9,152 nucleotides of DNA from Clostridia bacterium (GTDB lineage: Bacteria; Bacillota; Clostridia; Oscillospirales; CAG-272): positions 1 to 9,152 of the forward strand of contig JAGAUC010000138.1 of assembly GCA_017621015.1 (NCBI GenBank), in the 5' to 3' direction. Shown here one piece after another: positions 1 to 7,245 of this stretch. The notes under the pieces are model-generated. The model ran no database searches. It saw nothing but the letters and a program-made list of their open reading frames with translations, and was not told the DNA's origin. Each line of letters opens with the position of its first letter. Positions within the stretch are counted from its first letter, which is position 1. The translations under genes and the position numbers were made by a program.

Positions 1-381
1 TATTTTTTGATTTTTTTTATTTCCCCTGTCTCTAATGATACTTTTTCGAAGAGACAGCATCCCGGAAAGGATGAGCATACAGCCAAACAGCTTGCGCAGA
101 AGCTCGGAGGGGAGCGCCGCGGCGACCAGAGAGCCTAAGGGCGAGCCCAGCATCCCCATGGCGCTCATTGCAAGGATGGCACCGCCAAACAGCCTTCGCT
201 TTCGCATATGAACCAGGAGCGAGGCGCCGCTGGAAAAGAGAAAAAAGAGCAGGTTGATCCCCTGTGCCGCAAGCTGAGCCATTCTCTCGGCGAGCGTGAG
301 ATAAAGGACGAGAAAGCCGCCGCTTCCGATTCCCATCCCGGAAAGCACGGCGATGACAAAGGCTACGATCGCATCCCTCAT
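1..381 (-). CDS. TSUP (TauE/SafE, DUF81) half-transporter, second of pair, partial
   Basis: Reading leftward from the ATG at 381, the frame stays open for 127 codons and runs off the window, so the C-terminus is missing or nearly so. The product is hydrophobic, with a glycine motif near residues 15-22 (GMGIGSGG) and about four membrane segments; the last visible residues are basic (KSIIRDRGNKK), which suggests the end is close. TSUP proteins export or import small anions such as sulfite, sulfonates or sulfur compounds; the substrate here cannot be told. Full-length TSUP proteins are about 250 aa with two homologous halves; this is one half. The start follows a GGGAGG ribosome binding site inside the end of the upstream gene, with 2 nt between its stop and this ATG, so translation is probably coupled. 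Family call is confident; substrate is unknown. Confidence 0.82.
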   Translation of the reverse strand, partial: MRDAIVAFVIAVLSGMGIGSGGFLVLYLTLAERMAQLAAQGINLLFFLFSSGASLLVHMRKRRLFGGAILAMSAMGMLGSPLGSLVAAALPSELLRKLFGCMLILSGMLSLRKSIIRDRGNKKNQKI

Positions 382-383
382 AG

Positions 384-773
384 CTACCTCCCAATGACCA
401 TCAGAATGCCCGACAGAATGACCAGAAAGCAAAAGAGTGTTTTTACCGTGGCGGTTTTTAGCTTGTCAAGCAAAAATGCTCCAAGGAGACCGCCAAGGAT
501 CGCCGGGAGCAGAAATCGGGTGATGTCTCCTTTGGGCAGGCCGCCCGAGAGGGCGTAGCTTACGGCGGAAACTGCCGAAATGGGGAGCATAACGGCAAGG
601 GCATTGGCAAAAATGTCGCGCGGACTTTCCACCTCATCCCTCAGGGCCTTTTCGAGGATCCAAACGATCACAATGCCGCCGCCCGCCCCGAGAAGTCCGT
701 TCAAAAAGCCGGCCGCAAGGCCGCCCAGAAGAAGCAGGCGGCGCTTGCCGCTCAGCTTGGCTTTTGTATTCAT
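384..773 (-). CDS. TSUP (TauE/SafE, DUF81) half-transporter, first of pair
   Basis: A 129-residue hydrophobic protein with a basic N-terminus (MNTKAKLSGKRR), then the typical TSUP motif GFLNGLLGAGGGI near residues 22-34, and about four predicted membrane segments, ending in a hydrophobic helix (LFCFLVILSGILMVIGR). This is half the usual TSUP length, with one DUF81-type repeat. Known members of the family move sulfur-containing or other small organic anions across the inner membrane. The ATG at 773 has an AAAGGA ribosome binding site 9 nt upstream. The next gene, another TSUP half, begins 2 nt after this stop, so the two are very probably translated together and may form one hetero-oligomeric transporter; that pairing is inferred from arrangement only. 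A clear promoter for this pair was not found in the shared upstream region. Confidence 0.87.
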   Translation of the reverse strand: MNTKAKLSGKRRLLLLGGLAAGFLNGLLGAGGGIVIVWILEKALRDEVESPRDIFANALAVMLPISAVSAVSYALSGGLPKGDITRFLLPAILGGLLGAFLLDKLKTATVKTLFCFLVILSGILMVIGR

Positions 774-828
774 ATCGGTACATCCTTTCTTTTTGCTTTT
801 AGTGTTGCCGAAAAGAGGGAGGATATAG

Positions 829-842
829 CCAAATAAATTTGG
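829..842. promoter_or_regulatory. Palindrome in the TSUP/ftsK divergent intergenic region
   Basis: CCAAAT-AA-ATTTGG is a perfect inverted repeat with 6-nt arms. It lies between the divergent TSUP and ftsK genes, ending 8 nt before the ftsK -35 box. It could be an operator for either side, but a 6-bp AT-rich palindrome can also arise by chance. No known binding consensus was recognised. Confidence 0.25.
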
Positions 843-850
843 TTTCGCTC

Positions 851-879
851 TTGAAATAATAAGAAAATAATGGTATAAT
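851..879 (+). promoter_or_regulatory. Promoter of the ftsK unit (TTGAAA-17-TATAAT, extended -10)
   Basis: TTGAAA at 851-856 and TATAAT at 874-879 are separated by 17 bp. TGG directly precedes the -10 and gives an extended -10 motif. Transcription would start near 886, leaving a leader of about 50 nt before the ATG at 935. This agrees with choosing 935 rather than the in-frame ATG at 890 as the ftsK start. Confidence 0.82.
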
Positions 880-934
880 AATATAAATAATGGCTATCTG
901 GACCCTTTTGAGGTTGAAAATACAGGAGGAACGT

Positions 935-3868
935 ATGGCGGAATCCAAAAAGAAAACGACGAAGAAAGCAACGGCGGTCGTGCATAGCACCAAAGCAAAG
1001 GCAAGCAACGCCGAGGAAAAGAAAAGGACCTCTCGCGTAAGAAATTACGAGGAGGAGACCGAGGATATCAAGGATGCCAAGGAGAAAAAGGCCGAGGGCG
1101 AAAAGAAGCAGTCGGCGAAAAAAACGACAGCGCGCAGCGGCAAAAAGGAAACGGTCCACGCGGTGGAGGAAAATCCCAAAAACGAACGGTTTATCCATCA
1201 GGTCATGCCATATTTCCTGATCGTTCTGGCGATATTCAGTGTGATCTGCTTTTTACTGATCGACGTATTTCCCGGTGTGAAGGAAGAATACGGCGTGGGC
1301 AGTCTTGGACGTCATGTCCGCAATTTCTTTTGCGGCGTCTTTGGCTTCGGTGCCTTTTTTGTTCCGGTCATTCTGGCGATTCTGGCCTTTACCTGGAACC
1401 GCGCGGTGGAAAAGGGCAATTTGATTTCCAAGATCCTGTATGCGCTTTTTTCAACCGTTTCGATCTCCACGCTGATGCACGTGATCTATGCGACCATTAC
1501 CCATAACGCAGTGGGAGTGGCAGGTACCTTTGGGCAAAGAGTCTCCGAGCTTTACCGCGCGGGCATCGCGCTTCACGGCGGCGGTGTGATCGGCGGATCT
1601 CTGGGCGAGCTTTGCCGATACGGGCTCGGCCTTACCGGCTCGGTCATCGTTACGGTTTCCTTTACCTTTATTTTCTTTGTGTTCCTGCTTGGCTTAACGC
1701 CGAGCTACGTTGTGACCTCGGTTCGTTACCGTGTGAAGATCGCGGCAGAGAAGCGCGCCGAGGCGCAGGCCGCTCGCCGTGAGGAAAAGGCAATCGAGGC
1801 GGAGAAGGCCAAGAAGGAAAAGGAGGAGCGCAAGCTTGCCGAGCAAAGGGAGAGGGCGCTCCGTGAGGCAGAGATGGAGGCCGAGCGCGAGAGATTGGCG
1901 CTTGAGGCCGAGGAAAAGCGCGCACAGCGCTTGGCGCTGCAAGAGGTCAATGAAGAGGCGGAGAGCCATAAGGGGGAGGTCTCTCCCGTGCTTGCCATAA
2001 GACCCTCGGAGGAGGAAGAGCAAAAGGAGGTGCCCGCGGTCGAGGCGACGACCGAGGAGACGACCGAGGAGACGGAGCCGTCTCAACAAGAGCCTGCGAA
2101 GGAGGTCTTGTCGGAATTTGTGCCGACCGAGCAGGAGGGCGTTTACCGAAGTGCCAAGGAAATGGGCCTTGAAAAGCCGTCCGATGAAGAATTCTCCCTG
2201 CAGGAGATCTTCTCCGATAAGCCCACGGAAAAGCTCGAGGACAAGAAGACCAACGAAACGTCCGACGATGACCGAAAGCTGCTTGCCGAAATGAAGGAGA
2301 TCAGTGATCTTGATGAGGGCATGGGCGGTGTTGAGGACGACATCGTGGAGATCGTGTCCGAGGCTCCCGTAGAGGAGGCGCGCCCGTACGAATTTCCGCC
2401 TATCGAGCTTTTGCCCCCGGACAATTCCAACAAGAACGAGGACAACTCCAAGGAGCTGATCGAAAACGCGCAGAAGCTGATGGATACGCTGTCCAGCTTC
2501 AACGTGCGCATCAAGGAGATCACCTATTCGCGCGGCCCCACAATTACGCGTTACGAGCTCAGACCCGACGCGGGTGTGCGTGTTCGCTCGATCGCCAATC
2601 TTGTGGACGATATTGCGCTGAGCTTGGCGACTACCGGTGTCCGTATCGAGGCCCCCATCCCCAACAAGCCCGCGGTAGGTATCGAGGTTCCCAATCAGAA
2701 TCCTGCCACGGTATATCTGCGTACGCTGATCGATTCGGAGAAGTTCACGTCCGAGACCAGCAAGCTGACCGCTTGTCTGGGTGCCGACGTTGCGGGTAAG
2801 CCCGTATACTTCAACATTGCCAAGATGCCCCACCTGCTGATCGCCGGTGCGACGGGTATGGGTAAGTCGGTCTGTATCAACAGCATCATCATCAGCCTTC
2901 TGTATAAGGCAACGCCCGATGAGGTCAAGCTGATCCTCATCGACCCCAAGAAGGTTGAGTTTAACATCTATAAGGATATTCCGCACCTTTACTGTCCCAT
3001 CGTCAGCGAGCCCACCAAGGCCGCGGGCGCCTTGGCATCGGCAGTGGCCGAGATGGAGCGTCGCTTTGAGCTGATCGAGGAGGTTGGCGTTCGTGATATT
3101 TACAACTACAATGCGGTGACCAAGGACGATCCCGACCGCGAGTTTATGCCGCAGATGGTCATCATTATCGACGAGCTGGCCGACCTTATGATGACGGCGG
3201 CCGATGCGGTGGAATCCTCGATCTGCCGTCTGGCACAAAAGGCGCGTGCCGCGGGAATCCACATCATCATCGGTACCCAGCGTCCGTCGGTTGACGTTAT
3301 TACCGGTCTTATTAAGGCCAACGTTCCCTCGCGTATCGCGTGTACGGTGGCTTCGCAGGTCGACTCGCGAACCATCATCGATATCGCGGGCGCGGAAAAA
3401 CTGATCGGTAAGGGCGATATGCTCTTTGCTCCCGTCGGCTCGGCAAAGCCTATGCGTGTGCAGGGCGCGTTCGTTCACGAGAGTGACGTGGAAAAGATCG
3501 TCGAGTTTATCAAGGCCAACAACCGCGCGGCCAAGTATAATGAGGAATTCATCAACCGCATTGAGGAAGAAGCGGCCAAGTGTACGGCCGGAAAGAAGGG
3601 CGGAGCCGAAGTGGGTGACGGAAACGTTCCCGCAGACGGCTTGGATCCCAAATTCCGTGCCGCTGTGGAGGTTGCGGTGGAGAGCGGGAAGATCTCGACC
3701 TCGCTCCTTCAGCGCAAGCTGGAGATCGGCTACGGCCGTGCTGCCAAGATCATCGACCAGATGGAGGAGATGGGCTACGTGAGTGCGCCCGAGGGTAACA
3801 AGCCCCGTAAGATCCTCATCTCCAAGGAGGAGTTTATGCAGATGGTCGTCAATGACGAGATCGAATGA
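935..3868 (+). CDS. ftsK: DNA translocase FtsK/SpoIIIE
   Basis: A 977-residue septal DNA pump that hydrolyses ATP to clear chromosomal DNA from the closing division or sporulation septum. Order of parts: a basic Lys-rich N-terminus (1-85); four membrane helices near 91-112, 131-154, 165-187 and 232-254; a charged Ala/Glu/Arg stretch that should form a coiled coil (about 265-345); an acidic low-complexity linker (about 345-500); the RecA-like motor with Walker A GATGMGKSV (638-646) and Walker B MVIIIDELADL (741-751); and a winged-helix gamma domain (about 902-970) that in the family reads orienting DNA sequences. The start at 935 has AGGAGG 5 nt upstream; the in-frame ATG at 890 lies almost at the predicted transcription start and has no ribosome binding site. 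It is first gene of a three-gene unit. FtsK and SpoIIIE cannot be told apart from sequence alone. Confidence 0.96.
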   Translation: MAESKKKTTKKATAVVHSTKAKASNAEEKKRTSRVRNYEEETEDIKDAKEKKAEGEKKQSAKKTTARSGKKETVHAVEENPKNERFIHQVMPYFLIVLAIFSVICFLLIDVFPGVKEEYGVGSLGRHVRNFFCGVFGFGAFFVPVILAILAFTWNRAVEKGNLISKILYALFSTVSISTLMHVIYATITHNAVGVAGTFGQRVSELYRAGIALHGGGVIGGSLGELCRYGLGLTGSVIVTVSFTFIFFVFLLGLTPSYVVTSVRYRVKIAAEKRAEAQAARREEKAIEAEKAKKEKEERKLAEQRERALREAEMEAERERLALEAEEKRAQRLALQEVNEEAESHKGEVSPVLAIRPSEEEEQKEVPAVEATTEETTEETEPSQQEPAKEVLSEFVPTEQEGVYRSAKEMGLEKPSDEEFSLQEIFSDKPTEKLEDKKTNETSDDDRKLLAEMKEISDLDEGMGGVEDDIVEIVSEAPVEEARPYEFPPIELLPPDNSNKNEDNSKELIENAQKLMDTLSSFNVRIKEITYSRGPTITRYELRPDAGVRVRSIANLVDDIALSLATTGVRIEAPIPNKPAVGIEVPNQNPATVYLRTLIDSEKFTSETSKLTACLGADVAGKPVYFNIAKMPHLLIAGATGMGKSVCINSIIISLLYKATPDEVKLILIDPKKVEFNIYKDIPHLYCPIVSEPTKAAGALASAVAEMERRFELIEEVGVRDIYNYNAVTKDDPDREFMPQMVIIIDELADLMMTAADAVESSICRLAQKARAAGIHIIIGTQRPSVDVITGLIKANVPSRIACTVASQVDSRTIIDIAGAEKLIGKGDMLFAPVGSAKPMRVQGAFVHESDVEKIVEFIKANNRAAKYNEEFINRIEEEAAKCTAGKKGGAEVGDGNVPADGLDPKFRAAVEVAVESGKISTSLLQRKLEIGYGRAAKIIDQMEEMGYVSAPEGNKPRKILISKEEFMQMVVNDEIE
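2048..2071 (+). repeat. 12-bp tandem duplication within the ftsK linker
   Basis: ACGACCGAGGAG occurs twice in direct tandem, followed by a further ACG, encoding a Thr-Thr-Glu-Glu repeat in the acidic linker of FtsK. The repeat is in frame and lies in a region tolerant of length change, so it is probably a slippage product. Confidence 0.7.
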
Positions 3869-4836
3869 TGCTTACGCAAAAGGAAAGAAATCCGTTCCCT
3901 AACAGCGACTCCAACAAGCGGTACTATACCTACGATTACTATTTAAGGAAGACTTTTGGCGGAAAATGCGCCAAGATCCCGCTGGACGTAGGCTTCACCT
4001 GCCCGAACATTGACGGGCGGTGCGGCGTGGGCGGTTGTATCTACTGTTCCTCGAGGGGAAGCGGCGATTTTGCCGCTTCCTCCGCGCTTTCGATCCGCGA
4101 GCAGTTTGCGGTCACAGCGGCGGCACTCGGAAAAAAGTGGAGGACCGACCGATGCATTCCGTATTTTCAGGCGCACACCAACACCTATGCGCCGCTGGCG
4201 GTGCTTCGGGAGAAGTTTGAGGAGGCGTTGGCGCTGGACGGGGCGGTTGGGCTGAACGTTGCCACGCGTGCCGACTGTCTTGAGGATGACGTGGTGGAAT
4301 ATCTGGCCTCGCTGGCTGAGCGAACGGTGCTTACGGTGGAGCTTGGACTTCAAAGCGCGCACGACGTCACGGCAGAGCGCATCAATCGCGGACATACGTT
4401 CGCGCAGTTTGTGGAGGGCTATGAAAAGCTGCGCCGCGCAAGTGACAGGATCGGCATTGGCATTCATCTGATCCTCGGCCTGCCCGGGGAGGATGACGGC
4501 ATGATGCTGGACTCTGTACGGGCGGTGGCGGCGCTTCACCCAAATCAAGTCAAGCTGCATCTGCTTCACGTTCTGCGCTCCAGCCGTTTGGCTGAGATCT
4601 ACGAGCGTGGCGAATATTCGCCGCTGGAGAGGGAACATTATATTTCACTTGTGGTGCAGGCACTCGAGCTGTTACCCGAGGATGTCGTGATCGCGCGCTT
4701 GACGGGTGACGGCATGGGTGAGGACCTTCTGGCTCCCGAATGGAGCCGACAAAAGGTGTCGGTCATCAACGATATCGATAAAATGCTTTATGCCCGGGAT
4801 AGCTACCAGGGCAAACACTACGCAAAGGGAGGATAA
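3865..4836 (+). CDS. TIGR01212-type radical SAM protein (YhcC/YtqA-like)
   Basis: A 323-residue radical SAM enzyme of the family that includes E. coli YhcC and B. subtilis YtqA (about 310-320 aa, so full length). The iron-sulfur ligands follow the spacing of this group: C46, then 11 residues, C58, two residues, C61 (FTCPNIDG...GGCIYC), with an extra C53 inside the loop. Later core motifs are VELGLQS (158-164) and HLILGLPGED (201-210), typical of the barrel that binds S-adenosylmethionine. The substrate of the family is not firmly established to my knowledge. The ATG at 3865 overlaps the ftsK stop (ATGA); ATG at 3868 is an alternative start that loses one Met. No strong separate ribosome binding site is visible, so translation is probably coupled to ftsK. 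Confidence 0.92.
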   Translation: MMLTQKERNPFPNSDSNKRYYTYDYYLRKTFGGKCAKIPLDVGFTCPNIDGRCGVGGCIYCSSRGSGDFAASSALSIREQFAVTAAALGKKWRTDRCIPYFQAHTNTYAPLAVLREKFEEALALDGAVGLNVATRADCLEDDVVEYLASLAERTVLTVELGLQSAHDVTAERINRGHTFAQFVEGYEKLRRASDRIGIGIHLILGLPGEDDGMMLDSVRAVAALHPNQVKLHLLHVLRSSRLAEIYERGEYSPLEREHYISLVVQALELLPEDVVIARLTGDGMGEDLLAPEWSRQKVSVINDIDKMLYARDSYQGKHYAKGG

Positions 4837-4840
4837 AAAT

Positions 4841-5695
4841 ATGGCAGGACCCGGTGGAGGAGGCTTTGGCGGCGGCGGAGGTCGCGGCTTTGGCGGAGGC
4901 TTTGGCGGCGGTGGCTTCGGTGGAGGCGGCAGAGGCTTTGGCGGACACCATCACGGATTTCACGGCGGCTGGTTTTTTGGGCCGCGCTACTACGGCGGCG
5001 GATGTCTTGGCGGACTTCTCGGCATGTTCATTGCGCCGATCTTTCTGATCGTGTTTGCTATTCTTATGTTGGTTGGCTCGCTCGGCTCGGCCTTCCATTC
5101 GGTTACGACGGGCGGCGCGATCGCCTATGACGAAAATGCGTTTCAGGATTATGCCAACGAGCAGTATTATGCCGAGTTTGGGGCAGAGAAGGACAGCGAG
5201 GATCAACTTCTTCTGGTCTTTTTGATCGAGGATGAGCAATATCACGATTACGCGTATATTGCTTGGTGCGGCGATCATATAAACGGAAGGATCAACGCGA
5301 TGCTTGGTGCTGAGGGCACAAGGCTGGGCAGCGCTGTTCAGAATTCTGCCATCAACGCAAGCTCCTATAAATATTCCTTGGACAGCGGTATTGCGCAGGT
5401 GATCGGCACGATGCAGGAGCATATTGAGGCGCTGGGCCTTGCCTCTTCCCTTAGCTGTGACAGTGCGCCGAGCGATTACCGCTCGCATCTGATCAACCGG
5501 GCCAACATCGAAATGACCGACGAGACGGTCAATGCGGCGCTTGAAGACTTTACCGCGGCAACGGGCATTGCGGTTGCCGTCGTAGTCGAGGACGCCGACG
5601 AGGTGCTTCCGAGAGATTTTGACTATGTGAGCGTTTTCATCGCGCTTCTGTTCCTTGTGATCGCGGTCGTTATGATCGTTCAATCGGTAAGGTAG
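4841..5695 (+). CDS. Glycine-rich two-helix membrane protein, function unknown
   Basis: A 284-residue protein I do not recognise as a named family. Residues 1-57 are almost entirely Gly with Phe, Arg and a His patch (about 36-41), a low-complexity, probably disordered segment. A membrane helix follows at about 58-80, then a mainly polar domain (about 95-255) containing DQLLLVFLIEDEQYHDYAYIAWCGD (121-145), and a second helix at about 263-281 with a very short tail. The middle block recalls Clostridial membrane proteins with a DYANEQY...VFL pattern and faintly the TPM/YgcG fold, but this is a weak resemblance. The start at 4841 has a GGGAGG ribosome binding site that overlaps the stop of the radical SAM gene, 4 nt away. 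An in-frame ATG at 4706 lies inside the upstream gene and is rejected. Confidence 0.85.
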   Translation: MAGPGGGGFGGGGGRGFGGGFGGGGFGGGGRGFGGHHHGFHGGWFFGPRYYGGGCLGGLLGMFIAPIFLIVFAILMLVGSLGSAFHSVTTGGAIAYDENAFQDYANEQYYAEFGAEKDSEDQLLLVFLIEDEQYHDYAYIAWCGDHINGRINAMLGAEGTRLGSAVQNSAINASSYKYSLDSGIAQVIGTMQEHIEALGLASSLSCDSAPSDYRSHLINRANIEMTDETVNAALEDFTAATGIAVAVVVEDADEVLPRDFDYVSVFIALLFLVIAVVMIVQSVR

Positions 5696-5760
5696 AAGGA
5701 CAGGAAAAAGCGTGACGGCGACAGGGACGACAATTACAATCGATATGCTTAAATAACCAA

Positions 5761-5799
5761 GCCGAGGGCGACCGCTTGGGTCGCCCTCGGCAATCTTTT
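5761..5799 (+). terminator. Rho-independent terminator of the ftsK unit
   Basis: A perfect 13-bp GC-rich stem (5761-5773 with 5779-5791) and 5-nt loop GCTTG are followed by AATCTTTTAT. The U-tract is modest but the stem is very strong. It closes the ftsK-radical SAM-membrane protein unit. The 65 nt before it (5696-5760) hold no visible gene or site. Confidence 0.85.
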
Positions 5800-5821
5800 A
5801 TCCACGTTCCGTTGAGAAAAT

Positions 5822-5831
5822 GTTTCGAAAC
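5822..5831. promoter_or_regulatory. Candidate operator upstream of the XRE gene
   Basis: GTTTCGAAAC is a perfect 10-bp palindrome ending 6 nt before the -35 box of the regulator gene at 5901. XRE-type proteins often bind short palindromes at their own promoter, so autoregulation is possible; this is inferred from position only. Confidence 0.35.
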
Positions 5832-5837
5832 GGTTGG

Positions 5838-5866
5838 TTTACAGATATATTCAAAAATGATATAAT
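5838..5866 (+). promoter_or_regulatory. Promoter of the XRE regulator gene (TTTACA-17-TATAAT, extended -10)
   Basis: TTTACA at 5838-5843 and TATAAT at 5861-5866 are 17 bp apart, and TGA precedes the -10 to give an extended -10. Predicted transcription start is near 5873, about 28 nt before the ATG at 5901. The ATG at 5820 lies upstream of this promoter and is therefore not the start. Confidence 0.82.
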
Positions 5867-5900
5867 TACGGTACAAACATCAAAATACGGAGGTGTGATC

Positions 5901-7025
5901 ATGTCGATTGGGCAGAATATTAAGAAATACCGAAAAGAAAAAGGGTATACGCAGAGAGAGCTTGCCGATTTGATCGGTGTATCCGTGCAGTCGGTTTCCA
6001 AGTGGGAAACCGACACGGGAGCGCCCGATATATCGCAGGTGGTTCCGCTGGCCTCGGCTTTGGAAATTTCTACCGACGCTCTTTTTGCTTATGAACATCA
6101 TATCAAGCATAACGGATACGAGTCGCTTCGAAAAGACTATAGTAGGCAAGATGTGTTTCGAGATCAAACCTACACATTTCAAGAATACGAGATACTTTGT
6201 AACTATTTTTCCGCTCACCCCCAGAATTCCGAGGCGGCGTCTATGTGCCTTAAATGCTTGGTGGATATGATCGTTGCGCGCAAAGTGCAGGACAAAGGGA
6301 AAAGTGAGCTGATTGCCGAGTGTGAAAAATATGCAAATTGTATTTTTAAATATGAATCCGATGCAGATACTGTATTTATGAATCATTTTGTTCTTGCACG
6401 CGGGTATTCTGCACTCGGTGAAATTGCAAAAGCGAAAGAGATCCTGGGTAAGATTCCCGTGACCTTCGGAGACCGGTTGTATTGGGAAGCGGAGATCGCT
6501 CAAGCCAATAAGGAATATGATGAGGCAATGCTAAAATGCCGCTCAAGCTTTGCTCTAAAGGCAAGATACATTTCAAGATGTATCCGTATGGCGGGTGAGA
6601 TACACCAAGCACGGGATGCCGAACACGGCCTGGAGCAGCGTATGGAATACGAGGAATATATGCTCAGATTGCTGAATGCCTTTCTTTCGGGCGGCAACTA
6701 TTTGCCTTGCCGTCAGATCTTTCAAAAGTCTGTTTTGATTTGCGGAATGGTACCGAAGTATATAAAATTGGGCAAGCTCGATCTGGCACTTGAGAGAGCG
6801 GAAATGCTTTTTGAGGGAAGAAAGAAATTTTATGATTTTTTACAGCAGCCGCAGGATACGTATTCTTTATTGTTTGAAAACAACGATTCTACGGAATATC
6901 AAGCGCAAACAAAAAAACAGCTTGATAGTTATGTTCGGTCAGCTGCAGAGCATTTGAAAACGGTTTCCGACAGTGCGTATGCGCTTAGAATCAAGGCCTT
7001 GCTTGACAAGTATGATTTAAAATAG
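5901..7025 (+). CDS. XRE-family helix-turn-helix regulator with helical C-terminal domain
   Basis: A 374-residue protein. The N-terminal HTH_3-type DNA-binding domain spans about 5-61, with YTQRELADLIGVS followed by recognition helix VQSVSKWE (29-36), and a helix ending STDALF. The rest (about 70-374) is alpha-helical with TPR-like phrases such as ARGYSALGEIAKAKEIL and no membrane segment or enzyme motif. It is probably a cytoplasmic repressor or activator whose ligand and targets are unknown. The start at 5901 has ACGGAGGTG 6 nt upstream and fits the promoter at 5838-5866. The gene stands alone between two terminators. Its codons are clearly AT-richer at the third position than those of ftsK or of the downstream genes, which suggests more recent acquisition or low expression. 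Confidence 0.87.
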   Translation: MSIGQNIKKYRKEKGYTQRELADLIGVSVQSVSKWETDTGAPDISQVVPLASALEISTDALFAYEHHIKHNGYESLRKDYSRQDVFRDQTYTFQEYEILCNYFSAHPQNSEAASMCLKCLVDMIVARKVQDKGKSELIAECEKYANCIFKYESDADTVFMNHFVLARGYSALGEIAKAKEILGKIPVTFGDRLYWEAEIAQANKEYDEAMLKCRSSFALKARYISRCIRMAGEIHQARDAEHGLEQRMEYEEYMLRLLNAFLSGGNYLPCRQIFQKSVLICGMVPKYIKLGKLDLALERAEMLFEGRKKFYDFLQQPQDTYSLLFENNDSTEYQAQTKKQLDSYVRSAAEHLKTVSDSAYALRIKALLDKYDLK

Positions 7026-7082
7026 CAAAAGGAGTCTATATTTATTTATGTCCTCCAAAATATGCGAAATGCATTATTAAAC

Positions 7083-7114
7083 AAAAAAGCATCCGAAAAA
7101 TCGGATGCTTTTTT
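7083..7114. terminator. Bidirectional terminator between the XRE gene and the tRNA operon
   Basis: A 14-bp perfect stem (7083-7096 with 7101-7114) and loop AAAA. The stem carries A6 on one side and T6 on the other, so it gives a U-tract on both strands. It can end the rightward XRE transcript and the leftward tRNA transcript, whose CCA end lies only 4 nt away. Confidence 0.88.
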
Positions 7115-7117
7115 ATT

Positions 7118-7192
7118 TGGTGACCCGTACGGGAATCGAACCCATGTTACAGCCGTGAAAGGGCCGTGTCTTAACCTCTTGACCAACGGGCC
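7118..7192 (-). tRNA. tRNA-Glu (UUC)
   Basis: Read on the minus strand, 75 nt including encoded CCA. The acceptor stem GGCCCGT pairs with ACGGGTC (one G-U), the discriminator is A, and the anticodon loop CTTTCAC carries TTC. The anticodon stem CGGCC/GGCTG has one G-U pair, and the T-arm is ATGGG-TTCGATT-CCCGT. It is second in the operon after tRNA-Met and is followed directly by the shared terminator. Confidence 0.96.
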
Positions 7193-7217
7193 GGGAAAAG
7201 AAAAACCCTGTCGGGAT

Positions 7218-7243
7218 GCGGGAGAGAGTGTCCTCTCTCCCGC
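7218..7243 (-). other. Hairpin in the spacer between the two tRNAs
   Basis: GCGGGAGAGAG and its exact complement form an 11-bp stem around a 4-nt loop. On the transcribed minus strand it begins 2 nt after the CCA of tRNA-Met. It is followed by CCCGACAGGG and a T-rich run (TTTTTCTTTT), which is a weak terminator-like signal. It may guide processing of the dicistronic precursor or reduce read-through to tRNA-Glu; neither can be decided from sequence. Confidence 0.55.
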
Positions 7244-7245
7244 AA

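Noticed and set aside
32..394. A 120-codon minus-strand frame overlapping the second TSUP gene
   Set aside because: Its product is charged and unlike a membrane protein; the neighbouring frame from 381 gives a clean TSUP half with ribosome binding site and the GMGIGSGG motif.
890..934. N-terminal extension of FtsK from the ATG at 890
   Set aside because: It lies about 4 nt from the predicted transcription start and has no ribosome binding site, whereas the ATG at 935 has AGGAGG at the right distance.
1694..3478. A 594-codon open frame antisense to ftsK
   Set aside because: It is the mirror of the FtsK coding frame, with biased composition, no ribosome binding site and no family likeness; FtsK itself has all its expected motifs.
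5696..7117. An integrated element bounded by a duplicated tRNA-Glu 3' end
   Set aside because: I found no second copy of the tRNA-Glu 3' sequence near 5700-5900 and no integrase, so integration at the tRNA is not supported.
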